64,000 nt of DNA, taken from contig NZ_KB913034.1 of assembly GCF_000384195.1 (NCBI RefSeq), positions 980,507-1,044,506 on the forward strand. The letters are read 5' to 3'. Position 1 is the stretch's first letter, and the number at the start of each line of letters is the position of its first letter. Both the position numbers and the translations under genes were made by a program. The notes under the pieces were generated by a model that was given only the letters and a program-made list of their open reading frames with translations, made no database searches and was not told where the DNA came from. Origin of the DNA: Allobaculum stercoricanis DSM 13633. GTDB taxonomy: Bacteria; Bacillota_I; Bacilli_A; Erysipelotrichales; Erysipelotrichaceae. Shown piece after piece: positions 45,739 to 54,245 of the stretch.

Positions 45739-46266
45739 CTATTCTACGGTTGGTGCAATTGTTGCACATTCATTAATAGCTTCTACAACTGGAGTAGAAG
45801 TTAATGTTGCTCCGGAAATCGTATCTAATTCCCCGCTTGCCTGTTTGCCAGCTAAAGATTCAGCAAAGGCATTTTCAGTAATTTTAGATCCGATTCCTTT
45901 TGTATCTCCATTGGAGATTGCTTTGAATGAATCGATTGTATCGTCGGTTGCATTGATGGCAACTAAGAATACTGTACCGCCATCATAACCAGATACTGCG
46001 TTTTTGAAGATGACAATATCATCACCATATTTATAAACACCTTGAACGGAAGGATGATCAGCAATGATATCTTCGGCATCCACAACAACAAAGTCATCGA
46101 TACTTGCATCAGGATACATTTCCAGTAAAGAAGCTTTTTCTGCTTTTTCCGCATTTGCTTTGATAACTGGAGCTGTTAAAGCGTTAGCACTATATAAAGC
46201 GCCACCAGCGATTCCGGCAGTAATAGCGAGGAAGAGAGCAAGGTAAGCAGGACTACTTTTGTTCAT
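45739..46266 (-). CDS. rnfG: Rnf complex subunit RnfG (covalent FMN)
   Basis: A 175-aa protein with one N-terminal span and an extracytoplasmic FMN-binding domain. The flavin attachment motif is TISGATLTST near residue 150 (SGAT, Thr accepts FMN by phosphoester). ApbE encoded 4 kb away is the likely flavin transferase. ATG overlaps the rnfD stop. Confidence 0.94.
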   Translation of the reverse strand: MNKSSPAYLALFLAITAGIAGGALYSANALTAPVIKANAEKAEKASLLEMYPDASIDDFVVVDAEDIIADHPSVQGVYKYGDDIVIFKNAVSGYDGGTVFLVAINATDDTIDSFKAISNGDTKGIGSKITENAFAESLAGKQASGELDTISGATLTSTPVVEAINECATIAPTVE

Positions 46267-47420
46267 TACAGTACCTCCTCAACACATGGCACTACTTCTA
46301 CTACTTGAGCTGTCTTTTTCACTGGTCCTTTAACACCTTTCATTGTGCTAGATGCATAGAAAGAAACGCAAAGTGCTAATACAGCGGAACAAGCAATCAT
46401 GAACCAAGCTTTTTTCTTAATTTCAAGTTGTGGCCCATCCAATGCAGATTCAATCATTGGTGTGAAGCAGTTCATAATCAAAATAGAATATAAGCATCCT
46501 TCTGGTAAGTTTCCTTTTAAACGAATCAATACTGTAATTGCTGCAGCACAAATCGCAAAGAAAATTCGACCAGCAGGTGATGTTGGTGCAGTCACTGGAT
46601 CGGTGAGCATGAATACACCACCAAAGATAACACCACCGGTAATCAAGTGAAGAACTGGATACCAAATCCATCCAGGAATTCCATGATAAGGTTGAACACC
46701 TGTTAAAAGTGCAAGTGCGCAAGTAATCACGAAAATTGTTCCTAAATAGAATGTTGGAATTCGCCAATCGATTACACCACGTAAAACTAAGAACACACCG
46801 ACAAGTAAGATCAAAATAGAGAAAGTTTCTCCAATTGCACCAGGTGTAGTTCCTAAAAATAAGCTACCAAAGCCGCCAACGCGATCTAAATAAGATTCTA
46901 AAGCAACTTCTGTCATTGGTAACCATTTAAATGATCCCGCTAAAATTCCTGTAGGTGTAGCGGAAGTAACTAAACGTGTTGTAGCTCCAGAGAAAGAAGC
47001 AAAGATAACTGCTCTTCCTACTGCAGCAGGGTTAAAAATGTTATAACCAAAACCACCAAACATCAAACGTCCAACTGCAATTGCAAAGAATGTTGCAATA
47101 ATAATTGCATATGGAGTGATGTTCATTGGGCACATCATCACTAAGATAATTGAAGTCACCCATCCAAAGGAATGAGTAATTACATCTTTAACACTTTTCT
47201 TTTTCAATTTTGCAAAGACCGCTTCGCAAACAAAAGTTGTTACTAAAGAGCAAGCTAATAAAATAACTGCTTGTAAACCAACGTTAATTCCAAACGCTGT
47301 GGAATAATAAATTACTGAAGCGACGAACACAACGAGAAGACCAATCGTCAAATCACGCATAATTTGTTGTGTGGAATTCTTAGATTGAAGGTTCGGGCTT
47401 ACATGAAAGGTATATTTCAT
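46266..47420 (-). CDS. rnfD: Rnf complex subunit RnfD (covalent FMN)
   Basis: A 384-aa membrane subunit with about nine or ten spans, of the RnfD/NqrB family. The N-terminal SPNLQSKNSTQQIM is cytoplasmic. GFGYNIFNPAAVGRA is conserved, and the FMN-bearing Thr is expected in TSATPTGIL near residue 150. It takes part in coupling electron flow to ion pumping. Confidence 0.95.
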   Translation of the reverse strand: MKYTFHVSPNLQSKNSTQQIMRDLTIGLLVVFVASVIYYSTAFGINVGLQAVILLACSLVTTFVCEAVFAKLKKKSVKDVITHSFGWVTSIILVMMCPMNITPYAIIIATFFAIAVGRLMFGGFGYNIFNPAAVGRAVIFASFSGATTRLVTSATPTGILAGSFKWLPMTEVALESYLDRVGGFGSLFLGTTPGAIGETFSILILLVGVFLVLRGVIDWRIPTFYLGTIFVITCALALLTGVQPYHGIPGWIWYPVLHLITGGVIFGGVFMLTDPVTAPTSPAGRIFFAICAAAITVLIRLKGNLPEGCLYSILIMNCFTPMIESALDGPQLEIKKKAWFMIACSAVLALCVSFYASSTMKGVKGPVKKTAQVVEVVPCVEEVL

Positions 47421-47434
47421 TTTCTAAATCCCTC

Positions 47435-48745
47435 CTACTTCTTATTTGCCTTCATCATTAATGTACGTTTTGCTTTACGAACATTTTCTGTAACTTGGAT
47501 ATGGCTTGGGCATACATATGTGCAAAGACCGCATTCGATACAGTTCATTGCTCCACGTTTTTCCATTTCTGCAGCATCATTCATCTTCACTGCATTGGCA
47601 ATACGAACAGGTTGTAACCCCATAGGGCAATGTGATGTACAACGACCACAACGTAAGCAAGTCATTGCTGGCTCTTCTTCGTCTTTTAAAATCGTGATCG
47701 CATTCATTGCACGGTCAATCACGATTTGATCAGAAACCATAGTTCTTCCCATCATTGGTCCGCCAGAAATTAATTTAAGACTTTGTACATCTTCAATTGT
47801 GCCACCGATTTGTTCGATGATTTCTGCAACAGACATTCCGATTGGAACAAGAACGTTAGTTGGATATTTCAAACCTTCTCCAGAGAACGTTACATATTTT
47901 TTGGCTTGTGCTTGACCCATTTCAGCCGCACGAGCAACTAAGATTGCTGTATTGGCGTTGTTGACGATTACACCACATTCACCTGGTAAACGTTTATATT
48001 CACGTTTTACAAGTTGGCGGATCAAAGTTCTTTCACCGCCCATTGGATACACATCAGGTACAGCAACAACTTCAATACCTACAAGATTTTCGCGTTTGAT
48101 TTCATCGCGAACTAAGTTGATTAAATCTGGGTGAGTTTTCTTCACACCAATTAAAACACGATCAACTTGCGCTAGTTTTTTCAGGATACGAACCCCATGA
48201 ACAAATTGTTCAGGATAGTCCATTACACATTTGTAGTCAGCAGTAATATATGGTTCACATTCAACAGCGTTAATAATCAAAGTGTCGATATTTTCTACCT
48301 TTTGATATTTAACATAAGTTGGGAAACCTGCCCCACCCTGACCGATAATACCAGTGTTTTTAACAAACTCCACCAAATCTTCATGAGAAGCATTTTCCCA
48401 ATCAATTGGTTCAAAAGCTTGTACTGCTTCTTGATCCTCATCCAGTTCAATGACCATATGAAGCTGTGGTTTGAGGCTGTTGTGAGGACGTTTTACCGTT
48501 CCTTTGTAGATACCGGAAACACTAGAATAAAGTGGTACCGGGAAAGCGGATTTCGTGTTGGCTAAACGTGTCCCAATATAGACATGGTCGCCTTCGTTGA
48601 CGAGAAGTTCGACTTCAGAGTTATTCCCTGCAAAAAGTGGAATATATACTTCTTTTGCAGGCATAAGTCTTTTGACGTCGCTATGATCCGTCAATCCTTT
48701 TTTACCGGGAATGTGTTGACACATTGGCCCTAATAAAAGTGACAT
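47435..48745 (-). CDS. rnfC: Rnf complex subunit RnfC (NADH-binding, Fe-S)
   Basis: A 436-aa peripheral subunit facing the cytoplasm. GQGGAGFPTYVK and NAVECEPYITAD match the flavin/NADH-binding region shared with NuoF. The C-terminal ferredoxin pair is CLRCGRCTSHCP and CIECGLCTYVCP, so RnfC here has both 4Fe-4S clusters. First gene of the operon rnfC-D-G-E-A-(60 aa)-B. Confidence 0.96.
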   Translation of the reverse strand: MSLLLGPMCQHIPGKKGLTDHSDVKRLMPAKEVYIPLFAGNNSEVELLVNEGDHVYIGTRLANTKSAFPVPLYSSVSGIYKGTVKRPHNSLKPQLHMVIELDEDQEAVQAFEPIDWENASHEDLVEFVKNTGIIGQGGAGFPTYVKYQKVENIDTLIINAVECEPYITADYKCVMDYPEQFVHGVRILKKLAQVDRVLIGVKKTHPDLINLVRDEIKRENLVGIEVVAVPDVYPMGGERTLIRQLVKREYKRLPGECGVIVNNANTAILVARAAEMGQAQAKKYVTFSGEGLKYPTNVLVPIGMSVAEIIEQIGGTIEDVQSLKLISGGPMMGRTMVSDQIVIDRAMNAITILKDEEEPAMTCLRCGRCTSHCPMGLQPVRIANAVKMNDAAEMEKRGAMNCIECGLCTYVCPSHIQVTENVRKAKRTLMMKANKK

Positions 48746-49226
48746 ACTCTTCTTCCTTTCAATTTAAATCAAAATAATTTTAGGTCTCATAGTAGGCAAA
48801 ATCAAATCAATTCCCATGATATTTTGACAATTACGACAATTTGTTAAAATTCTTTATTTTTTCACGTTTTCTATACAAATTGTAAATATTTCCAAAAAAA
48901 ATCGGTCATTTCTGTTCACATAAAAAATACAAGCTTGTTTTGTTTCGTAATTATTTTCATTCAAAAGCAATTTAGAAAATCACATATTTATAAGATAAAG
49001 CATGTTTTTCAAACATCACAATTTTGTTATTTTTACTCTTTTTGATGTTAGTTACTTTACCTAAAACTCCAACGTGTCTTTAGTTATTCATTTATATTAA
49101 GAAAGCAATATTGTCCACCTCGTTATTTTTAAATTAAAGCAAAAGAATGCTCGTGCAAAATTTTATTTTCATTTTAAAAAACAGGAGTTTTTGTGAACTT
49201 CTGCTAAGTTACCTAGACAATCTTAA
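48746..49226. other. intergenic upstream of rnfC
   Basis: About 480 very AT-rich bases with the rnf promoter. I found no consensus promoter or RNA motif that I trust. The plus frame at 49147-49455 lies over the reverse of a degraded gene and is not called. Confidence 0.35.
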
Positions 49227-49703
49227 TTATTGTTGTATGTCTCGTTTTACAAACGATCTATTTTCAATCACTAATTCATCATGGTGCGGCTTCAAAATAA
49301 AACCAATTCTCCTCAATTCATTCTACATATCCTTGATTGTCATCTTTTCCATGGCACTTCCATTCGGTTTAAAAGATCGGCACAAATCCAATATTCACAT
49401 TTTGAAAAGCAACCAGTTCTTCATCATAAGAATAGAAAAATCCATAGTATTTTGAAGACGGAGCAATTCCTTGACTATTCACAATATATTCCATAATCAG
49501 ATGTTCGCCTTGCCAATAGTTAAATGGAAAATCAAGACTGCAAGTAGGCGTCTCATTTTCTTCAATATCTTTAATTAAAGTTGCTTTGTTGGAATTAAAA
49601 TACAATTTACGTATCCCTTTAAGGATTGGACATCAAATTGAACTTACAATCCCAACAAATGTAATGACCAAAATCAAGCATACAAAACAGTTTTCTTTTT
49701 CAT
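49227..49703 (-). pseudogene. degraded gene for a small exported or membrane-anchored protein
   Basis: It starts with GAGGTTAACGCATC before ATG 49703 (MKKKTVL) and then a shifted frame reads VCLILVITFVGIVSSI, a signal or membrane segment. A further shift gives the open stretch 49369-49605 (NSNKATLIKDIEENETPTCS to NIGFVPI). After another shift near 49372 it continues KPNGSAMEKMTIKDM, a stop, then NELRRIGFILKPHHDELVIE, ending DIQQ at 49227. At least three frameshifts and one stop interrupt a protein of about 155 aa. Family not recognised. Confidence 0.65.
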
Positions 49704-50121
49704 GATGCGTTAACCTCTATAAACCTGGTATTTCTAAAGCGACATTTAAGATTGTTTTGCTAGAATACGATGAAATAACGATCTTATCTAAAAAGCAAAA
49801 ATCAATTTAATCATCCCTATTACAAAAATTGAACGTACAGAACAACAGTCTGGAGCGAGTTCTTGTCTCGTTAAAATTCCAACGCATCTCTTTTATAGAT
49901 TGTGCCCAAAAAACTTCTATCTACTTAAATTATAGTTCTGTAGTAAATTTAAGATAACTTTTCAAATGAGATTTTCGTTTAAAAACGAAATTTGTTATTG
50001 TGTAGGAGATTTTTACATTTCGTGATCAAATTTGTTGGAATTAATATAAATTATATATTTAACAATAAAAGATACTCAACAAAATTTATGAATGTAATTA
50101 GATATAGATAAGGATATATAT
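49704..50121. other. intergenic upstream of apbE
   Basis: About 420 very AT-rich bases. No gene, terminator or RNA motif that I can support. Confidence 0.35.
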
Positions 50122-51237
50122 ATGGAAATGAATTCTAACTCTAGAAAGTCCAAAACGAATGCAAGCTATTGGATTATTGCTTCCATTGCTGTTTTAGCAT
50201 TGATTCTATCAGTGATTGTATATCTTCAATCCCCTAAAAAAGCTGGAAGTGAAGTGGATACTCGCTCAGTCACATTAATCGATGTTGGATTTGATACACC
50301 TGTTACTTTACAAGCAACATGTAGCGAAGATGAATTTAACAAATATCTTGAAATCGTTAAAGAAACATTTACTGAATGCAATGAGCTGTTTGATGTATAC
50401 CATACTTACGATGATCATGTCAGCCTAATGGAAATTAACCAAAATGCTCATGACAAAGCAATCGAAGTTGATCCACGAATCATTGAAGTATTGAATGAAG
50501 CGTTTAAAGCACACGAAATCAATCCAAAATTCGACGTATCACAAGGAAACTTGATTCAAGTTTGGAAACAACAATTCGATGCCGAAACTCCTGCTCTTCC
50601 TGATCCACAAGATATTCAACAAGCGATTAATCCTGATTCCATGAATGCGATTAAAGTTGACGGCAATACAATTCAACTCACAAATGATCAAGTTGCCCTT
50701 GATTTTGGCGCAATCGCAAAAGGATATACGACTCAACTTGCTGCGCAAAAATTGGAAGAAGCTGGCTTGACCTCTGGATTTATTAATGCTGGTGGAAATA
50801 TTGTCTTAGTCGGACAAAAGGTAGATGGTTCAGAATGGCGCATTGGCGTTCAAGACCCAGAATCCAATGGTTCAGTACTTACTTTTATTGCTGACCAAGC
50901 AACCTCTCTAGTCACTTCCGGAGATTATCAACGCTATATGGAAATCGATGGTAAACGCTATGCGCATATCATCGATCCAGCTACTGGATATCCAAGTGAA
51001 TACATGCGCTCCGTAACAGTAATCAATGACAAATCTGTTTATTGTGATGCAATGTCAACAGCTTTATTTTCAGTTTCTGTAGAAGAGGGACTTGCACTTT
51101 GCGAACAATATGATTTACAAGCGATTTGGATTGTAGATAAAGGAAGCTTAGATCTTCCAGCTGATTTTCAAACTGAACAGTTTGACATTTATGCAACTGA
51201 TCAAATCAAAGATCAGATTCAAATTAAACAAAAATAA
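50122..51237 (+). CDS. apbE: FAD:protein FMN transferase
   Basis: ApbE (Ftp), 371 aa, moves FMN from FAD onto a Thr of target flavoproteins outside the membrane. Residues 15-35 form an N-terminal anchor; there is no lipobox Cys, unlike many ApbE. The Mg/FAD site has ALDFGAIAKGYTTQ, GFINAGGNIVL and HIIDPATGYPS. It is divergent from the rnf operon, whose RnfD and RnfG have FMN-accepting motifs, so these are its probable targets. Confidence 0.95.
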   Translation: MEMNSNSRKSKTNASYWIIASIAVLALILSVIVYLQSPKKAGSEVDTRSVTLIDVGFDTPVTLQATCSEDEFNKYLEIVKETFTECNELFDVYHTYDDHVSLMEINQNAHDKAIEVDPRIIEVLNEAFKAHEINPKFDVSQGNLIQVWKQQFDAETPALPDPQDIQQAINPDSMNAIKVDGNTIQLTNDQVALDFGAIAKGYTTQLAAQKLEEAGLTSGFINAGGNIVLVGQKVDGSEWRIGVQDPESNGSVLTFIADQATSLVTSGDYQRYMEIDGKRYAHIIDPATGYPSEYMRSVTVINDKSVYCDAMSTALFSVSVEEGLALCEQYDLQAIWIVDKGSLDLPADFQTEQFDIYATDQIKDQIQIKQK

Positions 51238-51248
51238 AATAAGCAAAT

Positions 51249-51289
51249 GGCTGAAAGTTGAAAAAAATCTCAACTTTCAGCCTTAAATT
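51249..51289 (+). terminator. terminator of apbE
   Basis: GGCTGAAAGTTGA (51249-51261) pairs with TCAACTTTCAGCC (51270-51282). Confidence 0.85.
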
Positions 51290-51517
51290 TTATAGAAACA
51301 ATATAAATTGTTTCTTATTTTAAATATGTTGAATGCGAAAAGATCTAAAAATTTTCTAGTCAAAATATAGATTTGATGAGTCCTCTCGTTATACAATCTT
51401 TATGTAGAAATACAAAAAACGTTCTCAAAATAAGTGCAAACCAATCTCGTTCTTGTGCGAAATATGGTAAAACTTTATTAGAGAATTTATTGTTTTAAAT
51501 CACAGGAGGAAACAACT

Positions 51518-52168
51518 ATGGAAAAATGGAAATGTAAAGTTTGTGGTTACATTCATGAAGGACCACTGCCAGAAGATATTATCTGCCCTTTATGCAAAAA
51601 ACCTGCTAGCGCATTTGAAAAAATTGAACCAGCAAACAAATATGCTGGAACTAAAACTGAAAAAAACTTATGGGAAGCATTCGCTGGTGAATCTCAAGCT
51701 AGAAATAAATACACTTACTTCGCTTCTGTAGCAAAAAAAGCTGGTTACGAACAAATCGCAGCTTTATTCTTACAAACAGCTGAAAACGAAAAAGAACATG
51801 CTAAATTATGGTTCAAAGCTTTAGGCGAACTTGGTGATACAGCTGCAAACCTTTTAGCTGCTGCTGAAGGTGAAAATGGTGAATGGACTGATATGTACGT
51901 TCGTATGGCTAACGATGCAGATGAAGAAGGCTTTCACGATCTTGCTGAAAAATTCCGTGGTGTTGCTGCTATCGAAAAAGCTCACGAAGAACGTTACAGA
52001 GCTTTATTAAACAACGTTAAAAACAACACAGTATTCGCTAAAGAAGACGAAACAGTTTGGGAATGCCGTAACTGCGGTCATATCGTTGTAGCTAAAACAG
52101 CTCCTGCAGTTTGCCCTGTTTGCGATCATGCACAGTCTTTCTTCGAAGTTAGAAAAGAAAACTATTAA
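51518..52168 (+). CDS. rbr: rubrerythrin with rubredoxin domains at both ends
   Basis: A 216-aa peroxide-scavenging non-haem iron protein of anaerobes. An N-terminal rubredoxin ([10 protein letters not shown] to CPLC, residues 6-26) is followed by the ferritin-like diiron domain ([28 protein letters not shown]) and a C-terminal rubredoxin (CRNCGH to CPVC, residues 183-200). Most rubrerythrins have only one rubredoxin end. AGGAGG precedes the ATG and codons are strongly biased (GCT, AAA, GAA), suggesting high expression. Single gene with its own terminator. Confidence 0.93.
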   Translation: MEKWKCKVCGYIHEGPLPEDIICPLCKKPASAFEKIEPANKYAGTKTEKNLWEAFAGESQARNKYTYFASVAKKAGYEQIAALFLQTAENEKEHAKLWFKALGELGDTAANLLAAAEGENGEWTDMYVRMANDADEEGFHDLAEKFRGVAAIEKAHEERYRALLNNVKNNTVFAKEDETVWECRNCGHIVVAKTAPAVCPVCDHAQSFFEVRKENY

Positions 52169-52179
52169 TCTTTAAAATG

Positions 52180-52207
52180 AGCATCGTCAAATGACGATGC
52201 TTTTTTC
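52180..52207 (+). terminator. terminator of the rubrerythrin gene
   Basis: AGCATCGTCA (52180-52189) pairs with TGACGATGCT (52192-52201), then a T run. Confidence 0.9.
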
Positions 52208-52415
52208 TATATAATTTTAAGTTTATTCATTCAAGAAACGATTCGTTATTTATATTTTCGTTAAACAGCTATTGTGTTTATTAACGATCGTTAATTTTTC
52301 TCTTTCGTTGTCGCCTTTAAAAAGCTTTGATATATTATTCTTTAAAGGAAAAACCTTTACTGTTAATTATGACTATTTAACTAAAAGAGTCATCCAATTC
52401 ATAGATGTTTTGTAA

Positions 52416-52651
52416 CAACATGACCATAAAATATTTGCCCATGATATTAAGCTTGCTTCTAATCGACTCATCATTTCAAAACAAGAAATTGATTGTACGA
52501 TTTATACTCCGTATATTTTTAAAGCTGAATTTGTTTCATCTGCCATTAAGTCAATATATAAGCAAATCGTGGTCAATCATGTATAAAACGACACAGAATA
52601 TGATCAAATTCCTATGTTGAAGGTTTGATCAATTGAATTAAAAATGAATGA
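52416..52651 (+). pseudogene. probable relic of a BlaI/MecI-type repressor
   Basis: Reading from 52425 in one frame gives DIKLASNRLIISKQEIDC, then TIYTPYIFKAEFVSSAIKSI, stopping at 52584. This resembles the end of the BlaI winged helix and its dimer region (usual NTIKTLLNRL...YTPLVSEEEF). After a gap a second frame gives EGLIN-stop-IKNE-stop (52619-52651), like a BlaI C-terminus. No intact start or N-terminal half is found. The position, just before an M56 sensor gene, fits. Stops and shifts make it non-functional. Confidence 0.4.
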
Positions 52652-52664
52652 GTAGGCGAATGAT

Positions 52665-53771
52665 ATGATTTTTAGTATTTCTTCTGTATTTATAACATTA
52701 TGTGTTTCTTTATTGCTGATCGCCTTATTTAGCTTTATATTGACGCACGAAAAAAGCTATCGTTTATTTAGATCAGATTTATTATTTATATTAGCGTTAA
52801 TCACTTGTCTTCGTTTATTTTTTCCGTTCGAATTCCAATTCACAAAGACAATTGTTTTACCGCCTATCATGAATCCATTAATCGATATTTTAAATCTAGA
52901 AATATTTGGACAAATTAAACTCTTAAATATTTTATTGATTATATGGGGTATAGGAATCATTGTTGGATTAGGAATTTATATTCATAACGTTCTAACTGTA
53001 AATAAAGCGGAAAATAGAATCCTTAAAAATTCAAAACGAATAAAAATGTCTGAATTATTAAATGATTTTGCGTCTCCAGATTATGATGTATATATATCTG
53101 ATTCTGTTCCATCACCTATGGTTTTAGGATTTAAAAAGTGTATTCTGATACCAGACATTTCTTTTACGAAAGAAGAGCTTTTCAATATTTTAAAACACGA
53201 AGCACAACACCTAAGACAAAATGATATCTTATTGAAACAAGTTATTTCTATTTTAGTTATTATGTATTGGTGGTTTCCTCCAATCTACTTTCTAAGAAAG
53301 AATATTAATTTTTATATTGAAGTTCGAGCTGATGAAAAGGTCACAGATCAATTGGATTCTTCTTCGACGTTAGATTATGCCCAAACTTTGCTAAATGTAC
53401 AAAAAAAACTTCAGAATACGAAGAGTGTGTTTTCAAACAGCCTTTCTTCTTACCTGATCGGAGAAAGCAATAGTATTCTCTCTTACCGCATCAACTATTT
53501 GTTGAATAAACAATTCAAGAAAAAAACAAATAAACTATTGCTTGGTTTATTATTTATTTTACCTATCCTGACAAATTCCATTATTTTTGAATCGTATTTT
53601 TCCGATACTGTAATTACGGAGGGAACTCTTTCTGAAGAAGAATTAATAGACATTGGATATTTGATTCAACAAAACGACGGTACATATTTGTTTTGTATAG
53701 GAAATGAAAAATATCCAATTCAAGATCCAACAGATTTAATCAAATCAGGAATACATGTCATAAAGGAGTAA
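52665..53771 (+). CDS. M56 family (BlaR1-like) membrane metallopeptidase
   Basis: A 368-aa protein with about four membrane spans (near 5-25, 33-50, 85-107 and 293-312). The zinc peptidase domain has LKHEAQHLRQND (HExxH) near residue 178 and the EVRADEKV ligand near 223. It lacks the C-terminal penicillin-binding domain of BlaR1/MecR1; only about 55 residues (with GTYLFCIGNEKYPI) lie outside. Normally such peptidases cut a BlaI-type repressor; here only a relic of it may remain. The signal it senses is unknown. A secreted 73-aa protein gene follows by 4 bases. Confidence 0.85.
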   Translation: MIFSISSVFITLCVSLLLIALFSFILTHEKSYRLFRSDLLFILALITCLRLFFPFEFQFTKTIVLPPIMNPLIDILNLEIFGQIKLLNILLIIWGIGIIVGLGIYIHNVLTVNKAENRILKNSKRIKMSELLNDFASPDYDVYISDSVPSPMVLGFKKCILIPDISFTKEELFNILKHEAQHLRQNDILLKQVISILVIMYWWFPPIYFLRKNINFYIEVRADEKVTDQLDSSSTLDYAQTLLNVQKKLQNTKSVFSNSLSSYLIGESNSILSYRINYLLNKQFKKKTNKLLLGLLFILPILTNSIIFESYFSDTVITEGTLSEEELIDIGYLIQQNDGTYLFCIGNEKYPIQDPTDLIKSGIHVIKE

Positions 53772-53775
53772 CACT

Positions 53776-53997
53776 ATGAAAAAACTACTATATTCTTATT
53801 TATTATCTTCATTAACATTAGGATTTGGTTTCTTTCAGCCTATTTCTGCCTTTGCACAGCAGATTGATCCTCAAACAAATGTCGAATCTAAAAAAGATAT
53901 CATTGAATGGAGATATAAAATTGAAAATGGAAAGCTTTATAAGCGTCTCTATAATGCCTCAAAAGACGAATGGATTGGAAATTGGATCTTAGCATAA
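53776..53997 (+). CDS. small secreted protein
   Basis: A 73-aa protein with a signal peptide (1-28, ending SAFAQ). The mature part of about 45 residues has IEWRYKIENGKLYKRLYNAS and WIGNWI, a short aromatic motif that may be a surface-binding module. GGAG lies just before the ATG (AAGGAGTAACACT). Translated together with the M56 peptidase, so it may be its partner or substrate. Function unknown. Confidence 0.7.
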   Translation: MKKLLYSYLLSSLTLGFGFFQPISAFAQQIDPQTNVESKKDIIEWRYKIENGKLYKRLYNASKDEWIGNWILA

Positions 53998-54008
53998 AAA
54001 ACATTTAT

Positions 54009-54070
54009 AAAACTGTGTCAGTTGCCAGAACTCTATCAGAGTTTATCTAGCACCTTACACAGTTTTATTT
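54009..54070 (+). terminator. terminator after the M56 peptidase pair
   Basis: AAAACTGTGT (54009-54018) pairs with ACACAGTTTT (54057-54066), with an inner AACTCT/AGAGTT hairpin. Confidence 0.75.
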
Positions 54071-54165
54071 TATCTATGTCAATATTCACAATTTGAACCT
54101 AACCGCTAAAATCAACAAGATGTAATCCTAATAGAATCCCTATAAGTAAAAAAGGATAATTTATG

Positions 54166-54204
54166 AAAAAAAAGCCCGAAAAAACGATTCGGTTCTTTCG
54201 GGCT
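54166..54204 (-). terminator. terminator of ileS
   Basis: AGCCCGAAA pairs with TTTCGGGCT on the minus strand, then a T run. Confidence 0.88.
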
Positions 54205-54245
54205 CTAATTTTGATTTGAATATTTTGGATCAATGATTCAATCGA

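Noticed and set aside
49147..49455. Plus-strand open frame of 102 codons
   Set aside because: It overlaps the reverse strand of the degraded gene, has no ribosome site and its protein is low in sense.
52405..52620. Plus-strand open frame of 71 codons before the M56 gene
   Set aside because: A different frame in the same stretch gives BlaI-like protein pieces; this frame has no ribosome site.
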